Part shown: piece after piece, positions 1-6,315 of the stretch
Position numbering within the stretch: position 1 is the stretch's first letter
How the letters are laid out: each line of letters opens with the position of its first letter
Source of the DNA: Verrucomicrobiota bacterium
Lineage (GTDB): Bacteria > Verrucomicrobiota > Verrucomicrobiia > Limisphaerales > UBA11358
Length of the DNA stretch: 38,316 nucleotides
Direction of reading: 5' to 3'
Assembly (NCBI GenBank): GCA_028873125.1
Contig: JAGWMQ010000018.1
Span: 1 to 38,316, forward strand
Program-made: the position numbers and the translations under genes
The notes under the pieces: model-generated
What the model saw: the letters and a program-made list of their open reading frames with translations, nothing else
Database searches by the model: none
Told to the model about the DNA's origin: nothing

Positions 1-173
1 AAAGACCTCAATGGTCTTGCGCCAAGCCGCCTGTTGCGAGGAGTTGATTTCGCCCAGGTAAAGCACGTGCCGCTGCACCATCCTGCGTCCGCCATCGACG
101 CGCCGGTTTTCGACCAGGCTCCAGTAGTGGTGCTCCTTGCCATCTTTGACACTACGAAAAACGGCTCAAACAT
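1..173 (-). pseudogene. Transposase N-terminal fragment (IS1634/IS4-like), cut by the left edge
   Basis: Read leftward, one frame gives VKDGKEHHYWSLVENRRV followed by VQRHVLYLGEINSSQ. I recall this as the typical start of IS1634/IS4-type DDE transposases in Verrucomicrobia. The frame has no start codon of its own. An ATG at 173-171 lies one base out of phase, with an A5 run (plus strand 157-161) between it and the conserved part. One extra base in that run would give an intact start (MFEPFFRSVKDG). This is therefore a frameshifted copy, or a sequencing error in a homopolymer. The catalytic domain would lie beyond the window. The family call is from memory. Confidence 0.6.
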
Positions 174-535
174 CCGGCGGCGTTGCCGTTGCCACTGCCT
201 CGCCATTGCCGGGACACGGATCGGGTCTTCGGCGAGAAATTTCGCCGGATGTCCTGCCGGATGATTCGCGGTCATCGCGCGTTCGTCTCGCGGGACTCCG
301 CCCGTCCGGCGGCGAGATTTTAGCAAGCCGCAGAATCCTTCGGTTACGAAGGGGTAAGGCTTGTTTTGCCCAAGGGAGCATTTCCATGACTAGCCACTGC
401 GCTGACTCTGGAAAATTATTGCACACGATTTTTCGCGCCTCGTAAAAATAACCGTGCAATTTGGTGGTGCAATTCGTGATGCAGTTTTGAATCCCATTGG
501 CGATTGCCAGTTTACGTCCGCGCCGGACAGAAGGG
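174..535. other. Gene-free stretch
   Basis: I see no credible coding region, RNA gene or terminator here. It separates the transposase fragment from the toxin-antitoxin pair. Open frames on both strands lack recognisable protein character. Confidence 0.5.
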
Positions 536-564
536 TTGCGCTTGGATGGAAAATCCGGTAGATT
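536..564 (+). promoter_or_regulatory. Candidate promoter of the MazF-like module
   Basis: TTGCGC (536-541), a 17-base spacer and TAGATT (559-564). The ATG at 573 is nine bases past the -10 box and no ribosome binding site is visible, so transcription could begin at or next to the start codon (a leaderless mRNA). The -35 match is weak, three of six. Confidence 0.3.
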
Positions 565-572
565 AGCCCACG

Positions 573-782
573 ATGAAAGCGGTTGCATTAACAGCCCATT
601 TTGACGGCGAGAAAGTTCAGTTTGACGAACCCTGCCAACTTGACCCGAATGCGCGGCTGGTGGTCGTGGTGCTGCCACCCGATGATGAACGCCACGCTTG
701 GTCGCGATTTTCAGCCGGTCAGTTGGCGAAAGCTTACGGCGACAACGAGCCGGAATACACCACCGCTGACGTGCGCCCATGA
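573..782 (+). CDS. Small antitoxin-like protein upstream of a MazF/PemK-type toxin
   Basis: A 69-residue acidic protein beginning MKAVALTAHFDGEKVQFDEP and ending in a charged tail (NEPEYTTADVRP). It resembles the short antitoxin-like proteins with a compact beta-strand N-terminus that precede toxin genes. The N-terminal half would form the fold, and the C-terminal tail would wrap the toxin. I do not recognise an exact family. Its stop overlaps the toxin start as ATGA at 779-782, the translational coupling usual in type II toxin-antitoxin operons. No Shine-Dalgarno sequence precedes the ATG. The antitoxin role is inferred mainly from position. Confidence 0.65.
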   Translation: MKAVALTAHFDGEKVQFDEPCQLDPNARLVVVVLPPDDERHAWSRFSAGQLAKAYGDNEPEYTTADVRP

Positions 783-1138
783 CCGAAGGTGACATCGCCC
801 TGGCCCCGTTGCCCCAAGCCGACGGCCAGATCAAAAACCGTCCCATTGTTTTGCTCCGGCGATTGCCTCCCTTCGGCGATTTCCTTGTCTGTGGCGTGAG
901 CACCCAACTCCACCAGCGAGTTGCTGGTTTTGACGAAACCATTGTGCCGGCTGACAATGAATTTGCCGCCAGCGGTCTCAAGGCGGCGTCGCTTATTCGG
1001 TTGGGCTTTCTCGCGGTGCTGCCAGAATCGGCGCTGCTGGGAAAAATCGGCTCGCTGTCGTCCGAACGCCAGCAACGACTGCTGGCCAACCTTTGCCGCC
1101 ATCTGAGTTTGCAAGACCAGCCTGGCTCAAAGAAATAA
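779..1138 (+). CDS. MazF/PemK-like endoribonuclease toxin
   Basis: A 119-residue protein with the layout of the PemK/MazF family: an N-terminal GDIALAPLPQADGQIKNRP, then IVLLRRLPPFGDFLVCGVST. This matches the beta-strand with the conserved Arg-Pro followed by the strand carrying the catalytic region (GDI at residues 4-6, RP near 21-22). Family members cut single-stranded RNA at short motifs and are held inactive by the upstream antitoxin. Length is normal for the family. The start is fixed by the four-base overlap with the upstream gene. Sequence identity to characterised MazF proteins looks low, so catalytic activity is uncertain. Confidence 0.65.
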   Translation: MTEGDIALAPLPQADGQIKNRPIVLLRRLPPFGDFLVCGVSTQLHQRVAGFDETIVPADNEFAASGLKAASLIRLGFLAVLPESALLGKIGSLSSERQQRLLANLCRHLSLQDQPGSKK

Positions 1139-1422
1139 CCGAATGCAGACTGCGCTGACTCTTTGGACGATACCAATCCAGCACGGCCTGTGAGGGAATT
1201 TTGGCTTGGTTCACCAGGATTCAAGTTCATGCTCGGCATCCATAGTCGGTTCGTCAGTCTGGCGTCCGTATCGCGGCCGCAGCGGTTGCCAGCCTCGCCA
1301 GCGCGTTTTTCCTGAGCGGCGATCCAAAGTCCGCAGCCAGCCCGAATCCCCGGCCTGCGAGCGCATTAAATTCGATCTGGACGCGCTCATGTTCTATGTC
1401 GGGTTAAAGTTCATGGCAAAAA
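1139..1422. other. Gene-free stretch
   Basis: No coding region I can support. Bases 1149-1162 repeat 14 bases found at 396-409; the significance is unclear. Confidence 0.4.
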
Positions 1423-1530
1423 TTATTCCGCCGATTTGACGATGGCGAGAATTGCGGCCTTGAGTGGAGCCGGGAGTTTTTCCCAAGCATTGACTACTTT
1501 GGACAAATCGTGCCTCGCCGTGACCGCCTC

Positions 1531-1550
1531 TTGTGAGGCTATTTGTGAGG
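1531..1550. repeat. Direct repeat, copy 1 (20 bp)
   Basis: TTGTGAGGCTATTTGTGAGG, identical to 1752-1771. The two copies flank the tRNA-like fragment and the integrase stop codon. Both translate on the minus strand to the peptide SQIASQ. Confidence 0.7.
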
Positions 1551-1587
1551 GTGAAGCCGTTTTAGCCGCGTCGTTATTGAATTTGTG

Positions 1588-1615
1588 GCAGGTTCGAGCC
1601 CCGCCACTCCCGCCA
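1588..1615 (+). other. tRNA 3'-end remnant, putative integration (att) site
   Basis: The sequence has a T-loop TTCGAGC (1593-1599) with flanks GCAGG/CCCGC that pair at four of five positions. A seven-base acceptor strand CACTCCC (1605-1611), a discriminator G and an encoded CCA (1613-1615) follow. G73 plus CCA fits a serine tRNA. No matching 5' acceptor strand, D-arm or anticodon arm precedes it, so this is only a 3' fragment. Tyrosine recombinases often integrate at tRNA 3' ends, and a recombinase fragment lies directly beside it, so a leftover attachment site is the natural reading. Confidence 0.5.
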
Positions 1616-1649
1616 CGTTCAACAGTGTGGCCATTGGTGACGAGAGATG

Positions 1650-1887
1650 TCACAACGCGACTTTCGTCAATGGCCATAATGCTTTTTTCATTTTTTCCCC
1701 GCCGTTCACTGTGACAGCCGATGACTCACTTTGACCGTTTGCGACCAAAATTTGTGAGGCTATTTGTGAGGCTCGCTCCGTGAAGTTTGGCAACGCATCA
1801 AACGCTGACCAAGTGCCAAGCAAATTTTCGTCAGTGTAAATTTTATCTGTCAGCCTTCGGTCGCTGTGTCGCATGAGCGCCAACCGC
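1650..1887 (-). pseudogene. Tyrosine recombinase (integrase) C-terminal fragment
   Basis: Reads LMRHSDRRLTDKIYTDENLL. This matches the end of phage-type integrases: the LxxHSD box that carries the catalytic His region, then the nucleophilic Tyr (IYTDE). A low-complexity tail follows (SQIASQILVANGQ) to a stop at 1650. The catalytic Arg and N-terminal domains are missing. Upstream, the same frame runs straight into an unrelated domain, so a deletion has fused the two. With no core the fragment cannot catalyse recombination. Confidence 0.65.
1752..1771. repeat. Direct repeat, copy 2 (20 bp)
   Basis: Identical to 1531-1550. It lies inside the integrase fragment. The pair may mark a local duplication or recombination at the island end. 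Confidence 0.7.
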
Positions 1888-2147
1888 TTCAAATCCTGGT
1901 GCGTCGGCGAGAGCATCAACTCCTGATTGAAGCAAGGCCACAGGTTCCAGAGCAAATACTGAATCCGCCGCGCGTCAAAGCCCTCCGGACCGGCGTCAGT
2001 CGGAGCGACGATGAACGGCAGAGGCGTGCCGAAGCATTGGCACTGGTGCGCTTCGAGGGCGCGCCACAGGCCGAGATCCTTGTGAATGTCTTCCGCCCAT
2101 TCCACCAGCAACACAGCCACGTCGCTCCAGACCGCGTCCGGCAGCCG
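1888..2147 (-). pseudogene. Fragment of an unrecognised conserved protein, fused to the integrase remnant
   Basis: Translates to protein-like sequence such as VWSDVAVLLVEWAEDIHKD, RIQYLLWNLWPCFN and LMLSPTHQDLKR. I believe this belongs to a family of unknown function seen elsewhere in Verrucomicrobia, but I cannot name it. It has no start: upstream it breaks at about 2148 against the GHKL-type fragment in another frame. Downstream it continues in frame into the integrase tail at LKRLA/LMRHSD. Both ends are deletion junctions. Confidence 0.45.
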
Positions 2148-2148
2148 G

Positions 2149-2358
2149 CACCGAATTGATCAACTTTTCGACAAGTGCGGCATCTGGTCGGTTCTGCTGG
2201 TTGCCAATGGTGCTGAAATTATTTTCCCTGTCTCCGTAGAGTCGCCAAACACGCTTGTCATTCCAGAAACCCGCGTCATTTAAGACGCGGACAACTTCCA
2301 TTTCGCTATCCGCTCGCATGAGCGCAAGGCAAAGCTCTTTCTTCTGATTATTATTCAT
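2149..2358 (-). pseudogene. N-terminal fragment of a GHKL-type ATP-binding protein
   Basis: Begins MNNNQKKELCLALMRADSEM and continues to NNFSTIGNQQNRPDAALVEK and LINSV. The last part resembles the N-box of GHKL (Bergerat-fold) ATPases, where Glu and Asn of an ExxxNSxDA motif bind Mg-ATP. From memory, large proteins of unknown function with this N-terminus occur in accessory islands. The reading breaks directly after NSV (about 2149), where the family would continue DA. Only about 70 residues of a much longer protein remain. Confidence 0.5.
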
Positions 2359-2377
2359 TTATTCCTCATCATTTTAG

Positions 2378-2770
2378 TCATCCGATTTTGATTTCCTTTT
2401 CCAGTGCTTTGAATTCAGGGTCGCCTGTAATCAATTCGGCCTTTTTTTCCTTCGCCAAGGCGGCGGCAAAGGCATCGGCCAGGCTGATGCGGTGACTGGC
2501 CTTGAAGTCGGCGGCGGTGTCTGCCAGCGCGAGCGTGGTGGGCACGAACTCGACCGGAAGCGAACCCAATGACGCCGCAACTTCCTTCCATGCCTCCCTG
2601 CCATCTTTGCGCAGCACGATGTATTTGACCTCGGCGTAATTCACTTCGGTCATAAACATGGGCATGTCTCGGCGGCTGGCTTTTTCGAGCAAGCTCTGGA
2701 CAAGTTCGGCCCCGTCCTCGTCGCGCAAGTATGCCAGCAGCGCGAAACTATCAAGCACCTGTGACGCCAT
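2378..2770 (-). CDS. vapC: VapC-type PIN-domain ribonuclease toxin
   Basis: A 130-residue single PIN domain. The expected acidic metal-binding residues are present: D7 (VLDSFALLAYL), E47 in NYAEV, D99 in SLADAFAAALA and D117 in TGDPEF. PIN toxins of this class use Mg2+/Mn2+ to cut tRNA or rRNA and are blocked by the cognate antitoxin. The start at 2770 overlaps the end of the upstream antitoxin gene by 20 bases, which supports co-translation. Length and motif spacing are normal, so the toxin looks intact. The RNA target cannot be inferred. Confidence 0.9.
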   Translation of the reverse strand: MASQVLDSFALLAYLRDEDGAELVQSLLEKASRRDMPMFMTEVNYAEVKYIVLRKDGREAWKEVAASLGSLPVEFVPTTLALADTAADFKASHRISLADAFAAALAKEKKAELITGDPEFKALEKEIKIG

Positions 2771-3038
2771 GTTTTGCCTCCTCCAGTTCGCGCTCCTGTT
2801 GCTTGTGCTCCGCCCATTCCTCGGCCAGCGGCTTTTGTCCGGGCCGGCGCTTTAAGATGCCGCGGGCGCGCCGGATGGTTGCCGCCGTCACGGGTTTCAA
2901 CAAAATGCCTTCAGAAGTCGCCTCCACCACGGCGCGCGTGCCGTCTTCGATATGGAATTCCTTTCGCAGCCGCAGCGGAATGACCACCTGCCCTTTGGTG
3001 GTGAACCAAACCGTGTCAGTTTTTGTTGTCGTGCCCAT
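2751..3038 (-). CDS. vapB: VapB-type antitoxin with AbrB/SpoVT DNA-binding domain
   Basis: 95 residues. Residues 10-52 form an AbrB/MazE-type swapped-hairpin domain (TTKGQVVIPLRLRKEFHIED, then an ILLKPV strand) that would dimerise and bind the operon's own promoter. The C-terminal 45 residues are charged and helical (RARGILKRRPGQK, EEWAEHKQQERELEEA), fitting a toxin-neutralising tail. The antitoxin precedes and overlaps vapC, the usual order. A palindrome just upstream of the promoter is a candidate autoregulatory operator. The ATG at 3038 coincides with the predicted transcription start. Confidence 0.9.
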   Translation of the reverse strand: MGTTTKTDTVWFTTKGQVVIPLRLRKEFHIEDGTRAVVEATSEGILLKPVTAATIRRARGILKRRPGQKPLAEEWAEHKQQERELEEAKHGVTGA

Positions 3039-3044
3039 GTATGA

Positions 3045-3072
3045 ATCCTACCAGAAATAAAAAGTCCGTCAA
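3045..3072 (-). promoter_or_regulatory. vapBC promoter
   Basis: On the minus strand: TTGACG (3072-3067), a 16-base spacer and TAGGAT (3050-3045). The vapB ATG at 3038 lies seven bases beyond the -10 box, so the mRNA is predicted to start at the initiation codon. Confidence 0.5.
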
Positions 3073-3085
3073 TACTATTTTAGTA
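3073..3085. promoter_or_regulatory. Palindrome abutting the vapBC -35 box, candidate operator
   Basis: TACTATTTTAGTA, a palindrome with 5-bp arms and a 3-bp centre, ends where the -35 hexamer begins. It sits in AT-rich DNA unlike its surroundings. Binding by the AbrB-type antitoxin is inferred from position. Confidence 0.4.
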
Positions 3086-3242
3086 GGAATAAATAATAAA
3101 TATGGATTATACTGCTGTTGTCTTACAACTCGCCGACGAGCGATTCATTTTGCCGCCGATTGGTTGAAGCGTTTCTCGAAATCACCGCCGGCGCGGTGGT
3201 CGCGGCGGAGATTTCGCCGGCCGCTCAAGGCCAATGCATAAA

Positions 3243-3341
3243 TCATCCGGCAAACCGCGCCTTCAGTTCCTCGGTCTGTTGAGCAAACTTGCGCGGGTTG
3301 GACTTCTTGAGCTTGGCAAGATTCTGGAGCTTCCATTGCAT
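3243..3341 (-). CDS. Possible 32-residue small protein
   Basis: Encodes MQWKLQNLAKLKKSNPRKFA followed by QQTEELKARFAG and stop. The sequence is a convincing charged amphipathic helix, far more protein-like than the opposite strand. The frame continues a few codons upstream (LSQLP) and could start at a TTG. It may be an independent small protein or the tail of a lost gene. It is divergent from the TPR gene, whose promoter lies just upstream. I do not recognise the family with certainty. Confidence 0.3.
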   Translation of the reverse strand: MQWKLQNLAKLKKSNPRKFAQQTEELKARFAG

Positions 3342-3368
3342 CGCCGGCAACTGCGAAAGATGCGGACA

Positions 3369-3398
3369 TTGCCAAGCCGGGCGCGACCCGAGTATGCT
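3369..3398 (+). promoter_or_regulatory. Candidate promoter of the TPR-protein gene
   Basis: TTGCCA (3369-3374), an 18-base spacer and TATGCT (3393-3398). The chosen ATG at 3405 lies seven bases past the -10 box, again predicting a leaderless transcript, and there is no Shine-Dalgarno sequence. Confidence 0.35.
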
Positions 3399-3404
3399 GT
3401 GCGC

Positions 3405-5099
3405 ATGAAACAGTTCATTCCGCTCGCGGCTCTGATGCTGGCTGTCGCGTTGCCGCACGCGCAGGCGCAGGAGGGGCCTGACGACCAATATGTGATCATT
3501 TACAGTTTGATGAACCAGGCCGACTCGGTGCGGGCCTCCGGCGATGCGGCGCGCGCGCTGTCGGATTACGCCGAGGCGCAGGCCGAGTTGCAGAAATTCC
3601 AAAAGACGTTTCCCGATTGGCATACCAATGTCGTCGGCTTTCGTTTAAATTACCTGGCGCAGCAAATCGCGGCGGTGACGCCGCTGTTGCCCGTGGCCCA
3701 CGCCCCTCCGCCCACGGCAAACACCAACGCACCGGTCCCCGCCGCCCAGGTGGAGTCGCTCGAGGCGCAATTGAGCGCGCTGCACCAGAGGGTCCAGGTC
3801 CTGGAGGCGGACAATGCCACGCTGCAGGCCAAGCTCAAGGAGGCGCTGGCCGTGCAACCGGCGTCGGTGGACCCGCGCGAACTGGCCCAGGCGCGCGGGC
3901 AAATCAATTCGCTGACGAAGGAGAACGATTTGCTCAAAGTCGGCCTGGCCCAAGCCCTGGCTGCGGCCACCAATGCTGCGCCGCCTGCGGCCGGCCGGCT
4001 GGCGGAGGCGGAAAGACAATTGAAAGCGGCCACCGCCCGCGCCGACAAACTGGCCCGGCTGAACCGGTCGCTTCAGGACAAACTGCAGACGTCGCAGGCC
4101 GATGCGGCCGCCGCTGCGGCGTTGCGCGATGAAAACGAGGTGTTGAAGAAGCAACTGGCCGACTTGAAGTCCGGCGCGAGCGCGTCGTTCGGCGCGGACG
4201 ACGCGAAGCAGGCGCTGGCGCAGGCGCGGGAAAGAATCGCCTCGCAGCGGCACCAGGCCGACATGAGCGCGTTGGAGAAGACGGCGCTGGAGAACCGCGT
4301 GCGTCAACTCGAGTCGGCCGCGAAGGCGCGGGTGGCGAACGCGCCGTCATCCGGGGACGACGCGAAATTGAAACAGGAAGTGGAGACGTTGCGGGCGCGG
4401 GTGGCCGCCGATGAAGCGAAGCCGGTTCCCTACACGTCCGAAGAGTTGGCGCTGCTCAGAACATCCGCTCCGCCGCTCCAGGCGCCCAACCGCCTGGAAG
4501 CGCCGGTGCCGGCTGGAGACTCGTTCGACCCCGGCACGCTGGCCGCCGAGGCGCAGGGCTATTTCTCGGCCCGACAGTTTGACAAGGCCAGGTCGGTGTG
4601 CCTGGAAATTTTGCGGCGCGATCCGAAAAACGCGCGGGTGCTGGCCAATCTGGCGACGATTGAAATCGAGTTGAACCAACTGCCCGACGCGGAGCGCCAC
4701 ATCCGGGCCGCGCTGGCTCAACGTCCGGACGACGCGGGCGACCTCGCCGTCCTCGGGCACCTGCAGATTCTCCAGGAGAATTACGATGGCGCGGTCAGCA
4801 CGTTGAGCCGCGCGGCCGGCCTCAACCCGAAAAGCGCGGAGATTGAAAACTATCTGGGCGTGGCCCTGGCCCAAAAGGGCCTGCGCCGGCAGGCCGAGAC
4901 GGCCTTGCGCAAGTCCGTACTCCTGGATTCGAGCTACGGTGACGCGCACAACAATCTGGCGATGATCTATCTGAGCGACGATCCGCCCGAGCCGATGTTG
5001 GCGCGCTGGGAGTATCGGAAGGCCCTGGCCGCCGGGCGTCCGCGAAATCCGGGTCTGGAAAAAATGCTGGCCGAAAAGGGCGCGCCGGTGAACGAATAA
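3405..5099 (+). CDS. Secreted coiled-coil and TPR-repeat protein
   Basis: 564 residues from the ATG at 3405. The frame is open further upstream, but only this start gives a signal peptide (MKQFIPLAALMLAVALPHAQAQ, cleavage after AQA) and the promoter fits it. A short helical domain follows, then a long Ala/Gln/Leu-rich coiled coil (about 125-360). Residues 378-545 carry at least four TPR units, seen as FDKARSVCLEILRRDPKNAR, PDAERHIRAALAQRPDD and YDGAVSTLSRAAGLNPKSAE. TPRs of this kind are protein-binding scaffolds, here probably periplasmic. I recognise no enzyme domain. The coiled coil suggests oligomerisation, and the partner is unknown. It stands alone, with a decayed transposase downstream. 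Confidence 0.8.
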   Translation: MKQFIPLAALMLAVALPHAQAQEGPDDQYVIIYSLMNQADSVRASGDAARALSDYAEAQAELQKFQKTFPDWHTNVVGFRLNYLAQQIAAVTPLLPVAHAPPPTANTNAPVPAAQVESLEAQLSALHQRVQVLEADNATLQAKLKEALAVQPASVDPRELAQARGQINSLTKENDLLKVGLAQALAAATNAAPPAAGRLAEAERQLKAATARADKLARLNRSLQDKLQTSQADAAAAAALRDENEVLKKQLADLKSGASASFGADDAKQALAQARERIASQRHQADMSALEKTALENRVRQLESAAKARVANAPSSGDDAKLKQEVETLRARVAADEAKPVPYTSEELALLRTSAPPLQAPNRLEAPVPAGDSFDPGTLAAEAQGYFSARQFDKARSVCLEILRRDPKNARVLANLATIEIELNQLPDAERHIRAALAQRPDDAGDLAVLGHLQILQENYDGAVSTLSRAAGLNPKSAEIENYLGVALAQKGLRRQAETALRKSVLLDSSYGDAHNNLAMIYLSDDPPEPMLARWEYRKALAAGRPRNPGLEKMLAEKGAPVNE

Positions 5100-5169
5100 C
5101 CGGCAGACCCGAAATAGGGGTCAAATAGAAGACATGTGGTGACACGGTGGACCGAGCGCCTATCGTTGA

Positions 5170-5694
5170 AGCACGTGGCCGGAGTATTTGCAGCCTCCAG
5201 GGCGCCGTCCGGTTTGGCTGCGGGTGGATCGGTTATTGGGGGCATATCGGATTCCCAAAGACAGCGCGGCAGGACGCCGGCATCTGGCGGAAGTGATCGA
5301 GCAGCGTCGGTGCGCGGAAGGCGGTGGCAGGTTCAAGGCCATCCGGCACGGGTGGTTTCTTCGGAGCGATGCTATGAAGCAGGAATTGCCGGCCCGCGCG
5401 TCGGAAAAGACGGGCCGATGGCATTACGGCGAGGTGGTGCGGGAGTTGGCGGAAGCGAAGGCGGAGCGGATGGCGCGGGAGGAACTGGCCAGACGGAACT
5501 GGGATGAAGAAACTTTGTTGGCGCGTCGCAAAGGAGACTCCGCAAAGGTGGCCATTGCCCAACGGTTGCGCCGGGAGACGACGATGACATTGGCGTGGGT
5601 CGCGGAACGTCTGAAGATGGGTGCAAGGACGCATCTGGCACACCTGCTTTACTGCCATGGACATGCCGGGAAGAAGAAAGCAAAATACTATTGA
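5170..5694 (+). pseudogene. C-terminal remnant of a REP-associated (RAYT/Y1-type) transposase
   Basis: After a stop at 5167-5169 the frame reads YLQPPGRRPVWLRVDRLLG, then IRHGWFLRSDAMKQEL and, near the end, RRETTMTLAWVAERLKMGAR. This is the helical C-terminal half I recall from IS200-like/REP-associated tyrosine transposases of Verrucomicrobia and relatives. The N-terminal Y1 (HUH) nuclease domain is absent: upstream DNA to 5100 encodes nothing similar. No plausible ATG exists for the fragment; 5188 is a TTG. The protein cannot be catalytically active. It is of interest because REP-like hairpin pairs occur elsewhere in the window. Confidence 0.65.
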
Positions 5695-5728
5695 CCGCCC
5701 CCTTTGATTTATTCGCACCCAGTAAAAC

Positions 5729-6151
5729 ATGTTCCGGCAGGCCTTCCATGAATTGACGGTTTCGACGCGCGGGCGCGGGCTTTACGACCTCACCGGCGAA
5801 GTGGCGGAGTGGGTGAGGCGCAACCGGTTCAGCGGCGGCCTGCTGACCGTCTTTTTGCGGCACACGTCGGCCTCGCTCTTGATTCAGGAAAACTCCAGCC
5901 CGGACGCGCGGCGCGATCTGGAGGCGTTTTTCGCCCGGCTGGCGCCCGACGGCGATCCGCTCTTCGAGCACACCCTCGAAGGCGCCGACGACATGCCCGC
6001 GCACATCCGCACGGCGCTGACGGCGGTGACCGTGGGCGTTCCGGTGCGGAGCGGGCGGATGGCGCTGGGAACGTGGCAGGGGATTTATTTGTGGGAACAC
6101 CGCCGACGCGCGCACGCGCGACGGGTGACCCTGCATTTCATCGGCGAATGA
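5729..6151 (+). CDS. yjbQ: YjbQ/UPF0047-family protein
   Basis: 140 residues, the full family length. Signature blocks are intact: HTSASLLIQEN (45-55), the EHTLEGADDMPAH block (80-92) and GTWQGIYLWEHR (114-125). The conserved histidines and acids form the metal or ligand site. Family members have been linked to weak thiamine-phosphate synthase activity, but the physiological role remains unsettled. It is one of the best-conserved proteins in the window. No Shine-Dalgarno sequence precedes the start. It appears to be a single-gene unit, with a separate promoter before pilM downstream. Confidence 0.92.
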   Translation: MFRQAFHELTVSTRGRGLYDLTGEVAEWVRRNRFSGGLLTVFLRHTSASLLIQENSSPDARRDLEAFFARLAPDGDPLFEHTLEGADDMPAHIRTALTAVTVGVPVRSGRMALGTWQGIYLWEHRRRAHARRVTLHFIGE

Positions 6152-6205
6152 AATCCGGAGGACGCGGCGTCGCTGCGCGGGCGCGTTCAATAATTTTCCA
6201 TTTTT

Positions 6206-6234
6206 TTGATTTTTGTTTGACCTGCCTCTAAATT
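6206..6234 (+). promoter_or_regulatory. Candidate promoter of the pilus/secretin operon
   Basis: TTGATT (6206-6211), a 17-base spacer and TAAATT (6229-6234), in a T-rich stretch just after yjbQ. It predicts a leader of about 75 bases before pilM at 6316. Each hexamer matches four of six consensus bases. Confidence 0.4.
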
Positions 6235-6315
6235 TGCTCTAACCATCGCGGGTCGCCTTGCAAGACCCACACGGCGCAGGCTGGGGCGTGCAGGCTCGCG
6301 GAAGCGACGCAGTCC

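Larger units (their letters stand above)
1423..1677 (-). pseudogene. Short open frame at the decayed integrase end
   Basis: 84 codons. The first third reads through the reverse complement of the tRNA-like fragment and is unlikely to be real protein. The last third, SKVVNAWEKLPAPLKAAILA, looks like the short helical tail I recall following integrase genes in Verrucomicrobia and Planctomycetes. I read it as the residual 3' end of an integrase module and not as an independent gene. It overlaps the integrase fragment in another frame. Confidence 0.3.

Noticed and set aside
396-1162. 14-base repeat (ACTGCGCTGACTCT) at 396-409 and 1149-1162
   Set aside because: Short, with unrelated flanks. It could mark an old insertion but cannot be told from chance.
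166-1239. Long minus-strand open frame of 357 codons over the MazF-like module
   Set aside because: No recognisable domains, and it covers two coupled plus-strand genes. It is an antisense frame kept open by high G+C.
1520-1615. Complete tRNA gene ending at 1615
   Set aside because: Only the T-arm, acceptor 3' strand and CCA are visible. No 5' acceptor strand, D-arm or anticodon stem could be found upstream.
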